From Alphaproteobacteria bacterium (GTDB lineage: Bacteria > Pseudomonadota > Alphaproteobacteria > JAJFFI01), in NCBI GenBank assembly GCA_021776755.1, contig JAJFFI010000180.1:1-5068 (forward strand): a DNA stretch of 5,068 bases, in the 5' to 3' direction. Positions 1 to 5,068 of this stretch are shown here, piece by piece. The notes under the pieces were generated by a model. It worked only from the letters and a program-made list of their open reading frames with translations, had not been told where the DNA came from and ran no database searches. A program made the translations under genes and the position numbers. Each line of letters opens with the position of its first letter. Positions within the stretch are counted from its first letter, which is position 1.

Positions 1-264
1 CTGCAGGGCAACTACCGCCTGCACTACGACGTGCACTTTCCGAGCGGCGGCGGCCAGCTGATCGAGGGCGGCGTGAACGGCGAATGGGCCTGGGACAATG
101 GCCGGCTCTGCGTGCGGGGTTATGGCATCGAACACCCCGGACGCCAGTGCTACACGATCGCGCCCAAGGGTAGCGTCTCGACCAACCGGCGTGAGTACAC
201 CATGACCAATGTCGGCACCGGGCAGGTCTGGCAGATGTTTCTCTACAAGCGCGGCGAACCGTAA
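1..264 (+). CDS. Hypothetical protein, C-terminal part (5' end outside window)
   Basis: An open frame runs from the first base to a TAA at 262-264 and gives 87 residues; the real start lies upstream. I do not recognise the family with confidence. The visible part has a beta-rich look: alternating aromatic and glycine residues, a Gly-Glu-Trp-Ala-Trp stretch at visible residues 27-31, then Gly-Arg-Leu-Cys (C37) and Arg-Gln-Cys-Tyr (C50). Two cysteines 13 residues apart after a 'G.W....GRLC' pattern recall small secreted or lipocalin-like alphaproteobacterial proteins such as DUF995 members, where the pair could form a disulphide in the periplasm. That resemblance is from memory and weak. No signal peptide can be judged because the N-terminus is missing. 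An internal GTG at 31 is not a credible start, since the frame is open through the window edge with the same composition. Confidence 0.6.
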   Translation: MQGNYRLHYDVHFPSGGGQLIEGGVNGEWAWDNGRLCVRGYGIEHPGRQCYTIAPKGSVSTNRREYTMTNVGTGQVWQMFLYKRGEP

Positions 265-269
265 CTCAT

Positions 270-288
270 GCCCTGGCTGGCACAGGGC
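270..288 (+). terminator. Small hairpin after the first gene, weak terminator candidate
   Basis: GCCCTG (270-275) pairs with CAGGGC (283-288) around a 7-base loop, starting 5 bases after the TAA of the upstream gene. The position suits a transcription terminator, but no T-run follows, so it could equally be a chance GC-rich hairpin. Confidence 0.25.
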
Positions 289-293
289 CGGAA

Positions 294-323
294 TTGACGG
301 GCAGGTTGTACGTGTATATGCAC
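294..323 (+). promoter_or_regulatory. Candidate promoter with overlapping palindrome upstream of the MarR gene
   Basis: TTGACG at 294-299 matches five of six bases of a sigma-70 -35 box. An AT-richer patch follows, with TATATG at 315-320 (spacing 15) or TATGCA at 317-322 (spacing 17) as a poor -10 box. GTGTATATGCAC at 312-323 is a 12-bp inverted repeat with 10 of 12 positions symmetric, and it overlaps either -10 option. MarR proteins usually repress their own promoters by binding short palindromes of this kind, so this is a plausible operator. The promoter match is partial and the assignment is inferred from position. Confidence 0.35.
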
Positions 324-373
324 TGTTATTCATCTGGACCTGGATACACCCGGGCCGCAGGAGATCCAGAGCG

Positions 374-850
374 ATGGCGATTGAACGGCAGACCGTCACC
401 CGCACGCAGCTGCGCCGGGCCGCGACCGGGTGCTATTGCAACGGCGCGCGGCAGGCAGCACGGGCGATGACACAGGTTTATGACGCCGCCCTGGCGCCGT
501 CCGGGCTGGGCGTCAATCAGTTCTCGCTCCTGAGCGCGCTCGCCATACAGGGCCCGGTGGCGCTCGGGCAACTGGCCGAGGCCATCGTGATGGACCGCAC
601 GACGCTGACCCGGAACCTGCGCCCGCTCGAGAAGGCCGGGTTTGTGGAGTCGGTCGCCGGTAACGACCGGCGCACCCGCGAACTGCGCATTTCGGACGAA
701 GGCCGGGCGCGGCTGGCCGAGGCGATGCCCTACTGGGAAGAGGCCCACGCGGATATGGAGCGGCGCCTGGGGCTGGGCCCGGAGACGGCGCAGGGTACGT
801 TGCGTGTGCTGCAGCATGCCGCCGCGGCTGCGCGCTCGGCAGCGGACTAG
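374..850 (+). CDS. MarR family transcriptional regulator with OhrR-like N-terminal cysteine
   Basis: This 158-residue protein has the usual MarR length and fold order: a dimerisation helix (about 20-40, with the run Ala-Met-Thr-Gln-Val-Tyr at 31-36), a winged helix-turn-helix (about 55-100) and a C-terminal helix (about 110-155). The recognition-helix region reads Met-Asp-Arg-Thr-Thr-Leu-Thr-Arg-Asn-Leu, followed by the wing motif Asn-Asp-Arg-Arg-Thr-Arg-Glu and the typical 'ISDEGRARL'. MarR proteins act as cytoplasmic DNA-binding dimers, often autorepressing and released by a ligand or by cysteine oxidation. Two cysteines sit at C20 and C22 (see findings). I chose the ATG at 374 because AGGAG (359-363) lies 10 bases upstream and it gives the family's normal length; the frame is open upstream to 209, but that extension is not MarR-like. 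tadA begins 8 bases after the stop, so the two are probably co-transcribed. Its target genes cannot be read from the sequence. Confidence 0.9.
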   Translation: MAIERQTVTRTQLRRAATGCYCNGARQAARAMTQVYDAALAPSGLGVNQFSLLSALAIQGPVALGQLAEAIVMDRTTLTRNLRPLEKAGFVESVAGNDRRTRELRISDEGRARLAEAMPYWEEAHADMERRLGLGPETAQGTLRVLQHAAAAARSAAD

Positions 851-858
851 TCGGCCCG

Positions 859-1314
859 ATGACCGGCGCACCGGCGACATTCATGGAGGCGGCCCTGGCG
901 GAGGCCGAAGCCGCGGGCGCGCGCGGCGAAGTCCCGGTGGGCGCCGTGGTCGTCGCGCCCGGCGGGCTGATCGTGGCGCAGGCCGGCAACCGGACCGAGG
1001 AACTGGCTGACCCGACGGCACACGCCGAACTGCTGGCGATCCGGGAGGCCTGCCGGACGGGTGGCAGCGCGCGGCTGCCGGACTGCGATCTCTATGTGAC
1101 GCTGGAGCCCTGCCCGATGTGCGCCGCCGCCATCGGCTTTGCGCGCATTTGCCGGCTTTACTACGGCGCGGAAGACCCCAAGGGCGGCGGCGTCGACCAC
1201 GGCCCCCGCGTCTTCAGCCATCCGACCTGCCATCACCGGCCCGAGGTCTATGGCGGTATCGGCGAACGGGCGGCGGGCGATCTCCTGAAGGCGTTCTTCA
1301 AGGAGCGGCGCTAG
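859..1314 (+). CDS. tadA: tRNA-specific adenosine(34) deaminase TadA
   Basis: TadA deaminates adenosine 34 to inosine in the anticodon of tRNA-Arg(ACG), which lets that tRNA read CGU, CGC and CGA codons. It acts in the cytoplasm as a zinc-dependent homodimer. The 151-residue protein shows the complete cytidine-deaminase-fold signature: the His-Ala-Glu motif at 55-57 (H55 a zinc ligand, E57 the proton shuttle) and Pro-Cys-Pro-Met-Cys at 84-88 (C85 and C88 zinc ligands). The 'GEVPVGAVVV' strand at 23-32 precedes them and 'GAEDPKGGGVDHG' follows, both typical of TadA rather than of guanine or cytosine deaminases. Length matches the family, and nothing essential is missing. The ATG at 859 is preferred over an in-frame ATG at 883 because TadA proteins normally have several residues before the first helix, although no strong ribosome site precedes either. 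It sits between MarR (8 bp) and the hydrolase gene (2 bp), so it is likely part of one transcript. Confidence 0.95.
   Translation: MTGAPATFMEAALAEAEAAGARGEVPVGAVVVAPGGLIVAQAGNRTEELADPTAHAELLAIREACRTGGSARLPDCDLYVTLEPCPMCAAAIGFARICRLYYGAEDPKGGGVDHGPRVFSHPTCHHRPEVYGGIGERAAGDLLKAFFKERR
1300..1305 (+). promoter_or_regulatory. Ribosome binding site of the hydrolase gene, inside tadA
   Basis: AAGGAG lies 11 bases before the ATG at 1317 and inside the last codons of tadA (the Lys-Glu of its C-terminus). It fixes the start of the downstream gene and suggests coupled translation across the 2-bp gap. Confidence 0.6.
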
Positions 1315-1316
1315 CA

Positions 1317-1937
1317 ATGGCGGTTTCCGACGGGCAGGCGCCGAAGCGTTATGACGACATCCGCAAGAATCTCCAGACCGGCGACATCGTGCTGTTTTCG
1401 TGGCACGGCGGCTGGCGCTCGACCTCGACCTATCTGACATTCAACCGCTGGACCCATATGGGCATGATCGTGCGTTCGGCTGAATGGGATATCGTGATGC
1501 TGTGGGAGGCGACCGATCTGGTGAACATCGCCGACATGGAAACCGGGACCCGGGCGCCGGGCGTGAAGGTCGTGCCGCTAACCCAACGACTTCAAACCTA
1601 TCCCGGGCCCAAGGCGGTGCGGCATCTCGAGGTCGATCGCACGCCCGAGATGATGGCGGCGCTGCGTGACTTCCGCGCCGAGATGCGGGGACTGCCCTTC
1701 GAGGCCAGCCAGTTCGAAATGTTCCGTTCAATCTTCAAGTGGTTCTTCGGGCGCAACCGCGAGGATCTGTCGACGATCTTCTGCAGTGAGATGGTCGCGG
1801 CCGCCTGGCAGCGCATGGGCTTGCTGCCGATGGAGCCCGCCTCGAACAGCTACGCGCCGAAGGATTTTACCGAGGACGTGGAATTGCCCTTCTTGAAGGG
1901 CGCGCGGCTCGGTCCGGAAATCCGGTTCGAGCTCTAG
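1317..1937 (+). CDS. YiiX/YebB-like permuted NlpC/P60 cysteine hydrolase
   Basis: The 206-residue protein has the circularly permuted papain-like layout of the YiiX/YebB-type NlpC/P60 group (DUF830, peptidase family C92), in which the histidine precedes the cysteine. The opening strand Thr-Gly-Asp-Ile-Val-Leu-Phe-Ser (21-28) is followed by Trp-Thr-His-Met-Gly-Met-Ile (45-51, catalytic H47). A Trp-Glu-Ala (63-65) has E64 as the likely third polar residue. The nucleophile motif Phe-Cys-Ser-Glu-Met-Val (155-160) has C156, and its helix continues to the 'WQRMG' stretch. Relatives are proposed to hydrolyse amide or thioester bonds in peptides or lipids, but the substrate here is unknown. No signal peptide or clear membrane span is present; the hydrophobic patch Ser-Ile-Phe-Lys-Trp-Phe-Phe (138-144) is short and may contact lipid or substrate. 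So it is probably cytoplasmic or peripherally membrane-bound. It starts 2 bp after tadA with its own AAGGAG. Its stop overlaps that of the convergent cyclase gene. Confidence 0.8.
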   Translation: MAVSDGQAPKRYDDIRKNLQTGDIVLFSWHGGWRSTSTYLTFNRWTHMGMIVRSAEWDIVMLWEATDLVNIADMETGTRAPGVKVVPLTQRLQTYPGPKAVRHLEVDRTPEMMAALRDFRAEMRGLPFEASQFEMFRSIFKWFFGRNREDLSTIFCSEMVAAAWQRMGLLPMEPASNSYAPKDFTEDVELPFLKGARLGPEIRFEL

Positions 1938-3205
1938 GCGCTTTTCCGTTCGGGCACGATCTCGACCAGCTCCATCTGATCGATATGCGCTTCCCAGGCC
2001 TGCACCTCGCGGTTCTGGCCTTTGACCTTCGACGGCGGCATCCGGCGTTCGGCCGGGTCGATGATCTTTATCAGGCCCGGGTCGTGCGCCAGGATGGCGG
2101 TGCGGGTGTGCTGGTCCATCAGGACCGCGTTGGTGGCCGCGTTGTGCTCGAGCCGGGCCGCGAGGTTGATCGTGTCACCGAAAAACGAGACCTCGATCAC
2201 GTCCTGCCCGATGTCGAGTATCCAGAGGTCGCCGGTGCAGATGCCGATGCGCGTGCCCGACTCCGGCATGTCGGGATATTCCTCGCGGAGTTCGCCGAAA
2301 ATCTCCTCGCCCAGCAGGATCAGGTCGCGGGAGAAGGCGAGTGCGTTCATCGGCGCGTGGGTGTTGAAATATGGGTAGTTGAAAATCGCCAGCACGGCAT
2401 CGCCGATGAACTTGTCGAGCACGCCGCCGTGATCCCAGACCAGCTCCCGCGCGCGCCGGTAGTAGCGCGACATCGAACGCCGCAGCGCCGTGCCGCCGAG
2501 CGCCGTGACCATCAGCGAGAAATTCTTGAGGTCGGTGAAGACGACCGAGACATCCTCGATGCGCTGGCCGATCAGGAGTTGCTCCTCGAGCGGCGCATTC
2601 TTCTGGTTGAACCGCTGGATCACCGAGAAGGCGAACTGGCGGCGGAGCGTGTTGTACTGCGGCGGCAGGCCGCTCATCCGGCGCTGCGCCGCCGCGACGA
2701 TGGTGGAGACCTTGCCGCTCGACTTGATGCGTTTGGTCTGCCGCTTGTCGTCCTCGGTCAGGTCGAGGTACTTCTCCATGTTCGTGGTGACGGCCGCCGT
2801 CTGCAACGCGTTGAGCGCATCGGGGGAGGTCAGGTCGAAAGCCTCGTCCTCGAGACCGAGGAACATCGCCACCTGATCGGCGCCGATCCAGACCGCCTGC
2901 ACCGGCGCTGCCTTGAGCGTCCGCGCGAACTTCGATTTTTGCATCTTGCCGGGGCTGCTCGGCGTCGTCAGCAGGAAGCAGTCGACGCCCGTCGTCGCAA
3001 AGCGGAGATAGTCGGCGGCTTCTTCGAGCGCCCGCTGCTCGGGCTTGTCGTCGTCGACCCGGAGCGCGATCCGGTGCCCGTCCTTGCCGGCGAAGAGAAA
3101 ATCGAACGGCCGCCGGCCGCGCTTGAACGACACAACCTCGAAGCCGACCGCCGTCAACAGGTTGCCAAGCGCCTGCCGGAAAATTGCCGGATCAACCGTT
3201 GCCAT
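1934..3205 (-). CDS. Class III adenylate/guanylate cyclase-type protein with unrecognised N-terminal domain
   Basis: The 423-residue protein ends in a class III nucleotidyl cyclase domain (about 215-405), which converts ATP (or GTP) to the 3',5'-cyclic nucleotide with two metal ions. The key residues are visible. D225 in Val-Phe-Thr-Asp-Leu and D269 in Lys-Phe-Ile-Gly-Asp-Ala-Val would bind metal. K265 and E338 occupy the purine-recognition positions, where adenylate cyclases have Lys and Asp. N347 and R351 in 'INLAARLE' are the transition-state residues. The set favours an active enzyme, more likely adenylate than guanylate cyclase because the lysine is kept, although Glu for Asp is not the textbook pair. 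Residues 1-125 form a separate soluble domain I cannot name (see findings). A basic linker (154-165, KRQTKRIKSSGK) and a helix (about 185-215) join the two. There is no signal peptide or membrane span, so it is cytoplasmic. The ATG at 3205 has only a weak AGG 8 bases upstream, but the next Met is residue 88. It lies 62 bp downstream of the DUF4139 gene on the same strand. Confidence 0.88.
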   Translation of the reverse strand: MATVDPAIFRQALGNLLTAVGFEVVSFKRGRRPFDFLFAGKDGHRIALRVDDDKPEQRALEEAADYLRFATTGVDCFLLTTPSSPGKMQKSKFARTLKAAPVQAVWIGADQVAMFLGLEDEAFDLTSPDALNALQTAAVTTNMEKYLDLTEDDKRQTKRIKSSGKVSTIVAAAQRRMSGLPPQYNTLRRQFAFSVIQRFNQKNAPLEEQLLIGQRIEDVSVVFTDLKNFSLMVTALGGTALRRSMSRYYRRARELVWDHGGVLDKFIGDAVLAIFNYPYFNTHAPMNALAFSRDLILLGEEIFGELREEYPDMPESGTRIGICTGDLWILDIGQDVIEVSFFGDTINLAARLEHNAATNAVLMDQHTRTAILAHDPGLIKIIDPAERRMPPSKVKGQNREVQAWEAHIDQMELVEIVPERKSA

Positions 3206-3240
3206 GTATCAAGCCTAACTCCGTGGCGGCGCGCCTCACA

Positions 3241-3258
3241 ACCGGGCGTCCTCCCGGC
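3241..3258 (-). terminator. Weak hairpin between the DUF4139 gene and the cyclase gene
   Basis: On the minus strand GCCGGG (3258-3253) can pair with CCCGGT (3246-3241), five GC pairs plus one G-T wobble, around a 6-base loop, starting 9 bases after the DUF4139 stop. Only two T bases follow, so at best it attenuates read-through into the cyclase gene. Confidence 0.3.
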
Positions 3259-3267
3259 GAGGCGGCC

Positions 3268-4722
3268 CTAGTAGATGGTGCGGACGCGATAACGGTGCAC
3301 TGCCTTGCCGCCGGCCGGGACACGTACCGTCCATTCAACCAGCGAGACCGTCTTTTTCACGTGCCGCGAGCTCTCCTCGAGGATGCGCCAGTCGCCCGGG
3401 ATTCGCTCGGCAACGATCACCTCGGCGTCCTCCTTGCCGGCATTCTTCAACTCGACCTCGTAGGCCGCCTCGAAGCCGCGCTTGCCGGGGCCGCTTTTTA
3501 CGAAACCCTTGGCGCTGTAGTCGGTCTGCTTGCGCTCGGCGGTGATGTCGAAGGTCTGGCCGAGGCGGAGGCGGACCTTGCGGCCCTCGGGCGTATGGCC
3601 GATGCGGTCCTCGCCGATGAACAGCGCTTCCGACTTCGCGTCCGCCCGGTAGACCCGCACGACCCCTTGGGGCAAGGGCGTGCCGAGCTTGGCTTTCTTC
3701 TCGTTCTCGATTTCGAGGAACACATGTACGGCCGGCTTCTGGATGCCGCCGAGCCGCCGGGGATTGGCCGAGCCATCGACGCGGAACTCTTTCCGCGCCG
3801 GCACAGCTGCCGCCTTCATCAGCAGGATCTGCTTTGTCTGCCGGTCGAGCAGCGTGACCGGACGGTTGACGGTGAAGACGTGATAGTCGGCGAACTTCGC
3901 GCCGGAGACCTGGGCGCCGTCGGTCGAAGGAACCGCGGCGCGCGCGACCACCATCCCTTCCGCGCGCTCGCCCCGCGACCGCCCGCCACCGCTGACCACG
4001 TTCACCGTGCCGGCGACGAGCCGCAGGGTGGCGTCCTTGTAATCGACGCCGGTCGTATTGGTGAGCGTGATCCATACATTGAGGTCGAGGGATTTTTCGT
4101 CGGGCGCAAGGCTCGCGACATAGTCGGCCTGCCAGCCGAGGCCGCTGGTAAGGTAACTGAGTTTCACGGGGACCGTCTGGACGCCACCGCTCTGGACCGT
4201 GGCGAGCAGCGTCGGCGACGGGCGGAGACCCGGGGGCAGACCGTCGAATACGAGCCGCCCGGGCGTGCCGGTCTCGATCCGGTCGCCGATCTTCAACACC
4301 ACCCCGCCATCGACGGACAGCAGTTCGGCCTCGATGGTATTTTCCTCGCCGGTGGTCGGGTGGCGCTGCACGACACGCACCTTCCGCCCGACATAGGCGC
4401 GGAGGATGTTCTGGTGATTGATTTGCCGGAATTCGAAATTCTGCTCGACGACCGAAAACCCGCTGTCCTTTGCCGTCGGTTCCAGCACGGCGGTCGCGGG
4501 GCGGAGCCCACGGCTGACGCCCGGAAACGCAAGCTGGTTCGTGCCGTCCTGGAGCTGGATCCGCCGATTGTCGTGGATCAGCCCTATACCGCCATTGTAG
4601 ATCGCGACCGACACGGAATCTGGGCCGGGAACGGCGGTCTCGCCAGCAGTTTGGGCTGCGGCGGCCAGCGGCAGGGCGACCAGACAGGTGGCGGCTAGCG
4701 TGGCGGAGCGGAGTATGCGCAT
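3268..4722 (-). CDS. Exported DUF4139 domain protein, function unknown
   Basis: The 484-residue protein starts with a clear Sec signal peptide: Arg residues at 2 and 5, a hydrophobic core (about 8-19), and an Ala-rich end with probable cleavage after A23 (A21-x-A23 before Q24). The mature protein should therefore be periplasmic or surface-exposed. The body fits the DUF4139 family. Near the N-terminus is 'VAIYNGGIGLIHDNRRI' (39-55); next come Val-Glu-Gln-Asn-Phe (92-96) and Tyr-Val-Gly-Arg-Lys-Val (110-115). The core has 'LSYLTSGLGWQADYVASL' (188-205) and the family hallmark 'WITLTNTTGVDYKDATLRL' (217-235). The C-terminal third is beta-rich and ends in Arg-Tyr-Arg-Val-Arg-Thr-Ile-Tyr. The family has no established biochemical function, and no catalytic residues stand out. 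Unlike MuiA-type relatives with DUF4140, I see no long coiled coil in the N-terminal half. The ATG at 4722 is supported by GGAG (4732-4729) 6 bases upstream and by the signal peptide starting right there. The cyclase gene follows 62 bp downstream. Confidence 0.87.
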   Translation of the reverse strand: MRILRSATLAATCLVALPLAAAAQTAGETAVPGPDSVSVAIYNGGIGLIHDNRRIQLQDGTNQLAFPGVSRGLRPATAVLEPTAKDSGFSVVEQNFEFRQINHQNILRAYVGRKVRVVQRHPTTGEENTIEAELLSVDGGVVLKIGDRIETGTPGRLVFDGLPPGLRPSPTLLATVQSGGVQTVPVKLSYLTSGLGWQADYVASLAPDEKSLDLNVWITLTNTTGVDYKDATLRLVAGTVNVVSGGGRSRGERAEGMVVARAAVPSTDGAQVSGAKFADYHVFTVNRPVTLLDRQTKQILLMKAAAVPARKEFRVDGSANPRRLGGIQKPAVHVFLEIENEKKAKLGTPLPQGVVRVYRADAKSEALFIGEDRIGHTPEGRKVRLRLGQTFDITAERKQTDYSAKGFVKSGPGKRGFEAAYEVELKNAGKEDAEVIVAERIPGDWRILEESSRHVKKTVSLVEWTVRVPAGGKAVHRYRVRTIY

Positions 4723-4728
4723 GGGGTT

Positions 4729-4732
4729 CTCC
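4729..4732 (-). promoter_or_regulatory. Ribosome binding site of the DUF4139 gene
   Basis: On the minus strand GGAG sits 6 bases before the ATG at 4722, ideal spacing. The rest of the 96-bp gap to recR (4733-4818) holds no promoter box I would stand behind. Confidence 0.6.
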
Positions 4733-4804
4733 GTGAGCTATTGAACGGGGAGAAGGTTCCGGGACTGCTTCCGGTTTCCTATCCGAATATGGCAGGGGTG
4801 AGAC

Positions 4805-4819
4805 GCGGCGGCTCGCCGC
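4805..4819 (-). terminator. GC-rich hairpin at the recR stop codon, possible terminator
   Basis: GCGGCG and CGCCGC form a perfect 6-bp inverted repeat around a 3-base loop. The hairpin begins at the last base of the recR TAG stop (4821-4819, minus strand). No T-run follows, so intrinsic termination would be weak, but the placement suggests it marks the end of the recR transcript. Confidence 0.35.
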
Positions 4820-5068
4820 TAGCCAACGGGCCGGCGGGCGCGCAGCGCCTGGGTGAGCGTTCCGTCATCGAGATAATCAAGCTCGCCGCCGACCGGCACG
4901 CCGTGGGCGAGCCGGGACACGGTCACGTCCGCGCCGGCGAGCTGGTCGCTGACGTAATGCGCCGTGGTCTGGCCATCGACGGTCGCGCCCATGGCGAGGA
5001 TCACTTCGGTGACGTCGTCTTCACCGGCGCGGCGCACCAGGCCGCCGATGCTGAGATCTTCCGGCCCG
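4819..5068 (-). CDS. recR: Recombination mediator protein RecR, C-terminal part (5' end outside window)
   Basis: The visible 82 residues are the C-terminal part of RecR, normally about 200 residues, so the N-terminal helix-hairpin-helix and Cys4 zinc finger lie beyond the window edge. RecR works with RecO (and RecF) to load RecA on gapped single-stranded DNA in the cytoplasm. The visible part holds most of the Toprim domain. '[20 protein letters not shown]' (visible residues 17-36) carries the conserved Glu (E21) and the Gly-Gln-Thr-Thr-Ala turn. The RecR C-terminal signature '[20 protein letters not shown]' (52-71) follows, then the usual 'QALRARR' end. Nothing is broken in the visible part. 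recR often follows dnaX and a YbaB/EbfC gene; here those would lie beyond the right edge and cannot be confirmed. The gene ends in TAG at 4821-4819, 96 bp before the DUF4139 start. Confidence 0.95.
   Translation of the reverse strand, partial: GPEDLSIGGLVRRAGEDDVTEVILAMGATVDGQTTAHYVSDQLAGADVTVSRLAHGVPVGGELDYLDDGTLTQALRARRPVG

Noticed and set aside
1..6. CTGCAG (PstI site) at the very start, considered as a cloning junction
   Set aside because: The same hexamer occurs again at 1781-1786 inside a normal gene, and the reading frame at the left edge is uninterrupted, so it is most likely chance.
209..373. Upstream extension of the MarR frame to a start at 209
   Set aside because: The extra 55 residues overlap the end of the preceding gene, show no MarR homology and lack a good ribosome site, while 374 has AGGAG and gives the standard length.
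1934..3205. The cyclase as part of a Pycsar-type anti-phage system
   Set aside because: No effector gene (TIR, membrane-spanning or nucleotide-binding effector) lies beside it, and the neighbours are housekeeping or unknown envelope genes.
1985..3271. A 428-codon open frame on the plus strand opposite the cyclase gene
   Set aside because: Its translation is Arg/Val/Glu-rich without motifs, while the minus-strand frame encodes a complete class III cyclase domain. The open antisense frame follows from third-position GC bias.
3184..4698. A 504-codon open frame on the plus strand opposite the DUF4139 gene
   Set aside because: It is a GC-driven shadow. Its translation is low-complexity and rich in Arg, Asp, Gly and Ala with no recognisable domain, whereas the minus-strand frame has a signal peptide, a ribosome site and family motifs.
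4733..4818. Possible extracytoplasmic-sigma (EcfG-type, GGAAC) promoter upstream of the DUF4139 gene
   Set aside because: GGAAC is present on the minus strand, but a CGTT-like -10 element does not occur at the required 16-17 base spacing; the nearest GTT is only about 9 bases away.

Overview
The window looks like ordinary chromosomal DNA from a high-GC Gram-negative bacterium, most likely an alphaproteobacterium. This rests on the alphaproteobacterial style of the TadA and RecR proteins, strong GC bias at third codon positions and tight gene packing. No mobile elements, CRISPR arrays, tRNA or rRNA genes were seen. No stretch longer than about 110 bases lacks a gene.

Layout: a plus-strand block comes first. 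It holds the 3' end of an unrecognised small protein gene (1-264), a 110-bp intergenic gap with a candidate promoter and palindrome, and then a tight three-gene run. That run is a MarR-type regulator (374-850), the tRNA adenosine deaminase TadA (859-1314) and a YiiX/YebB-like permuted NlpC/P60 cysteine hydrolase (1317-1937), with gaps of only 8 and 2 bp. A minus-strand block meets it tail to tail. Read in its own direction it holds the C-terminal part of RecR (5068-4819, cut by the window edge), an exported DUF4139 protein (4722-3268) and a class III adenylate/guanylate cyclase-type protein with an unrecognised N-terminal domain (3205-1934). The two blocks share their stop codons in one CTAG tetranucleotide.

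How the genes fit together: MarR, tadA and the hydrolase are probably co-transcribed, though no shared pathway is evident. The regulator carries a cysteine exactly where OhrR-type peroxide sensors keep their reactive cysteine, so redox control of this operon is a testable idea. The DUF4139 and cyclase genes lie in the same direction 62 bp apart and may be partly co-transcribed. recR is separated from them by 96 bp and a GC-rich hairpin.

I see no convincing novel multi-gene system. The most interesting items are the N-terminal domain of the cyclase, the OhrR-like cysteine of the MarR protein and a palindrome in front of the MarR gene.
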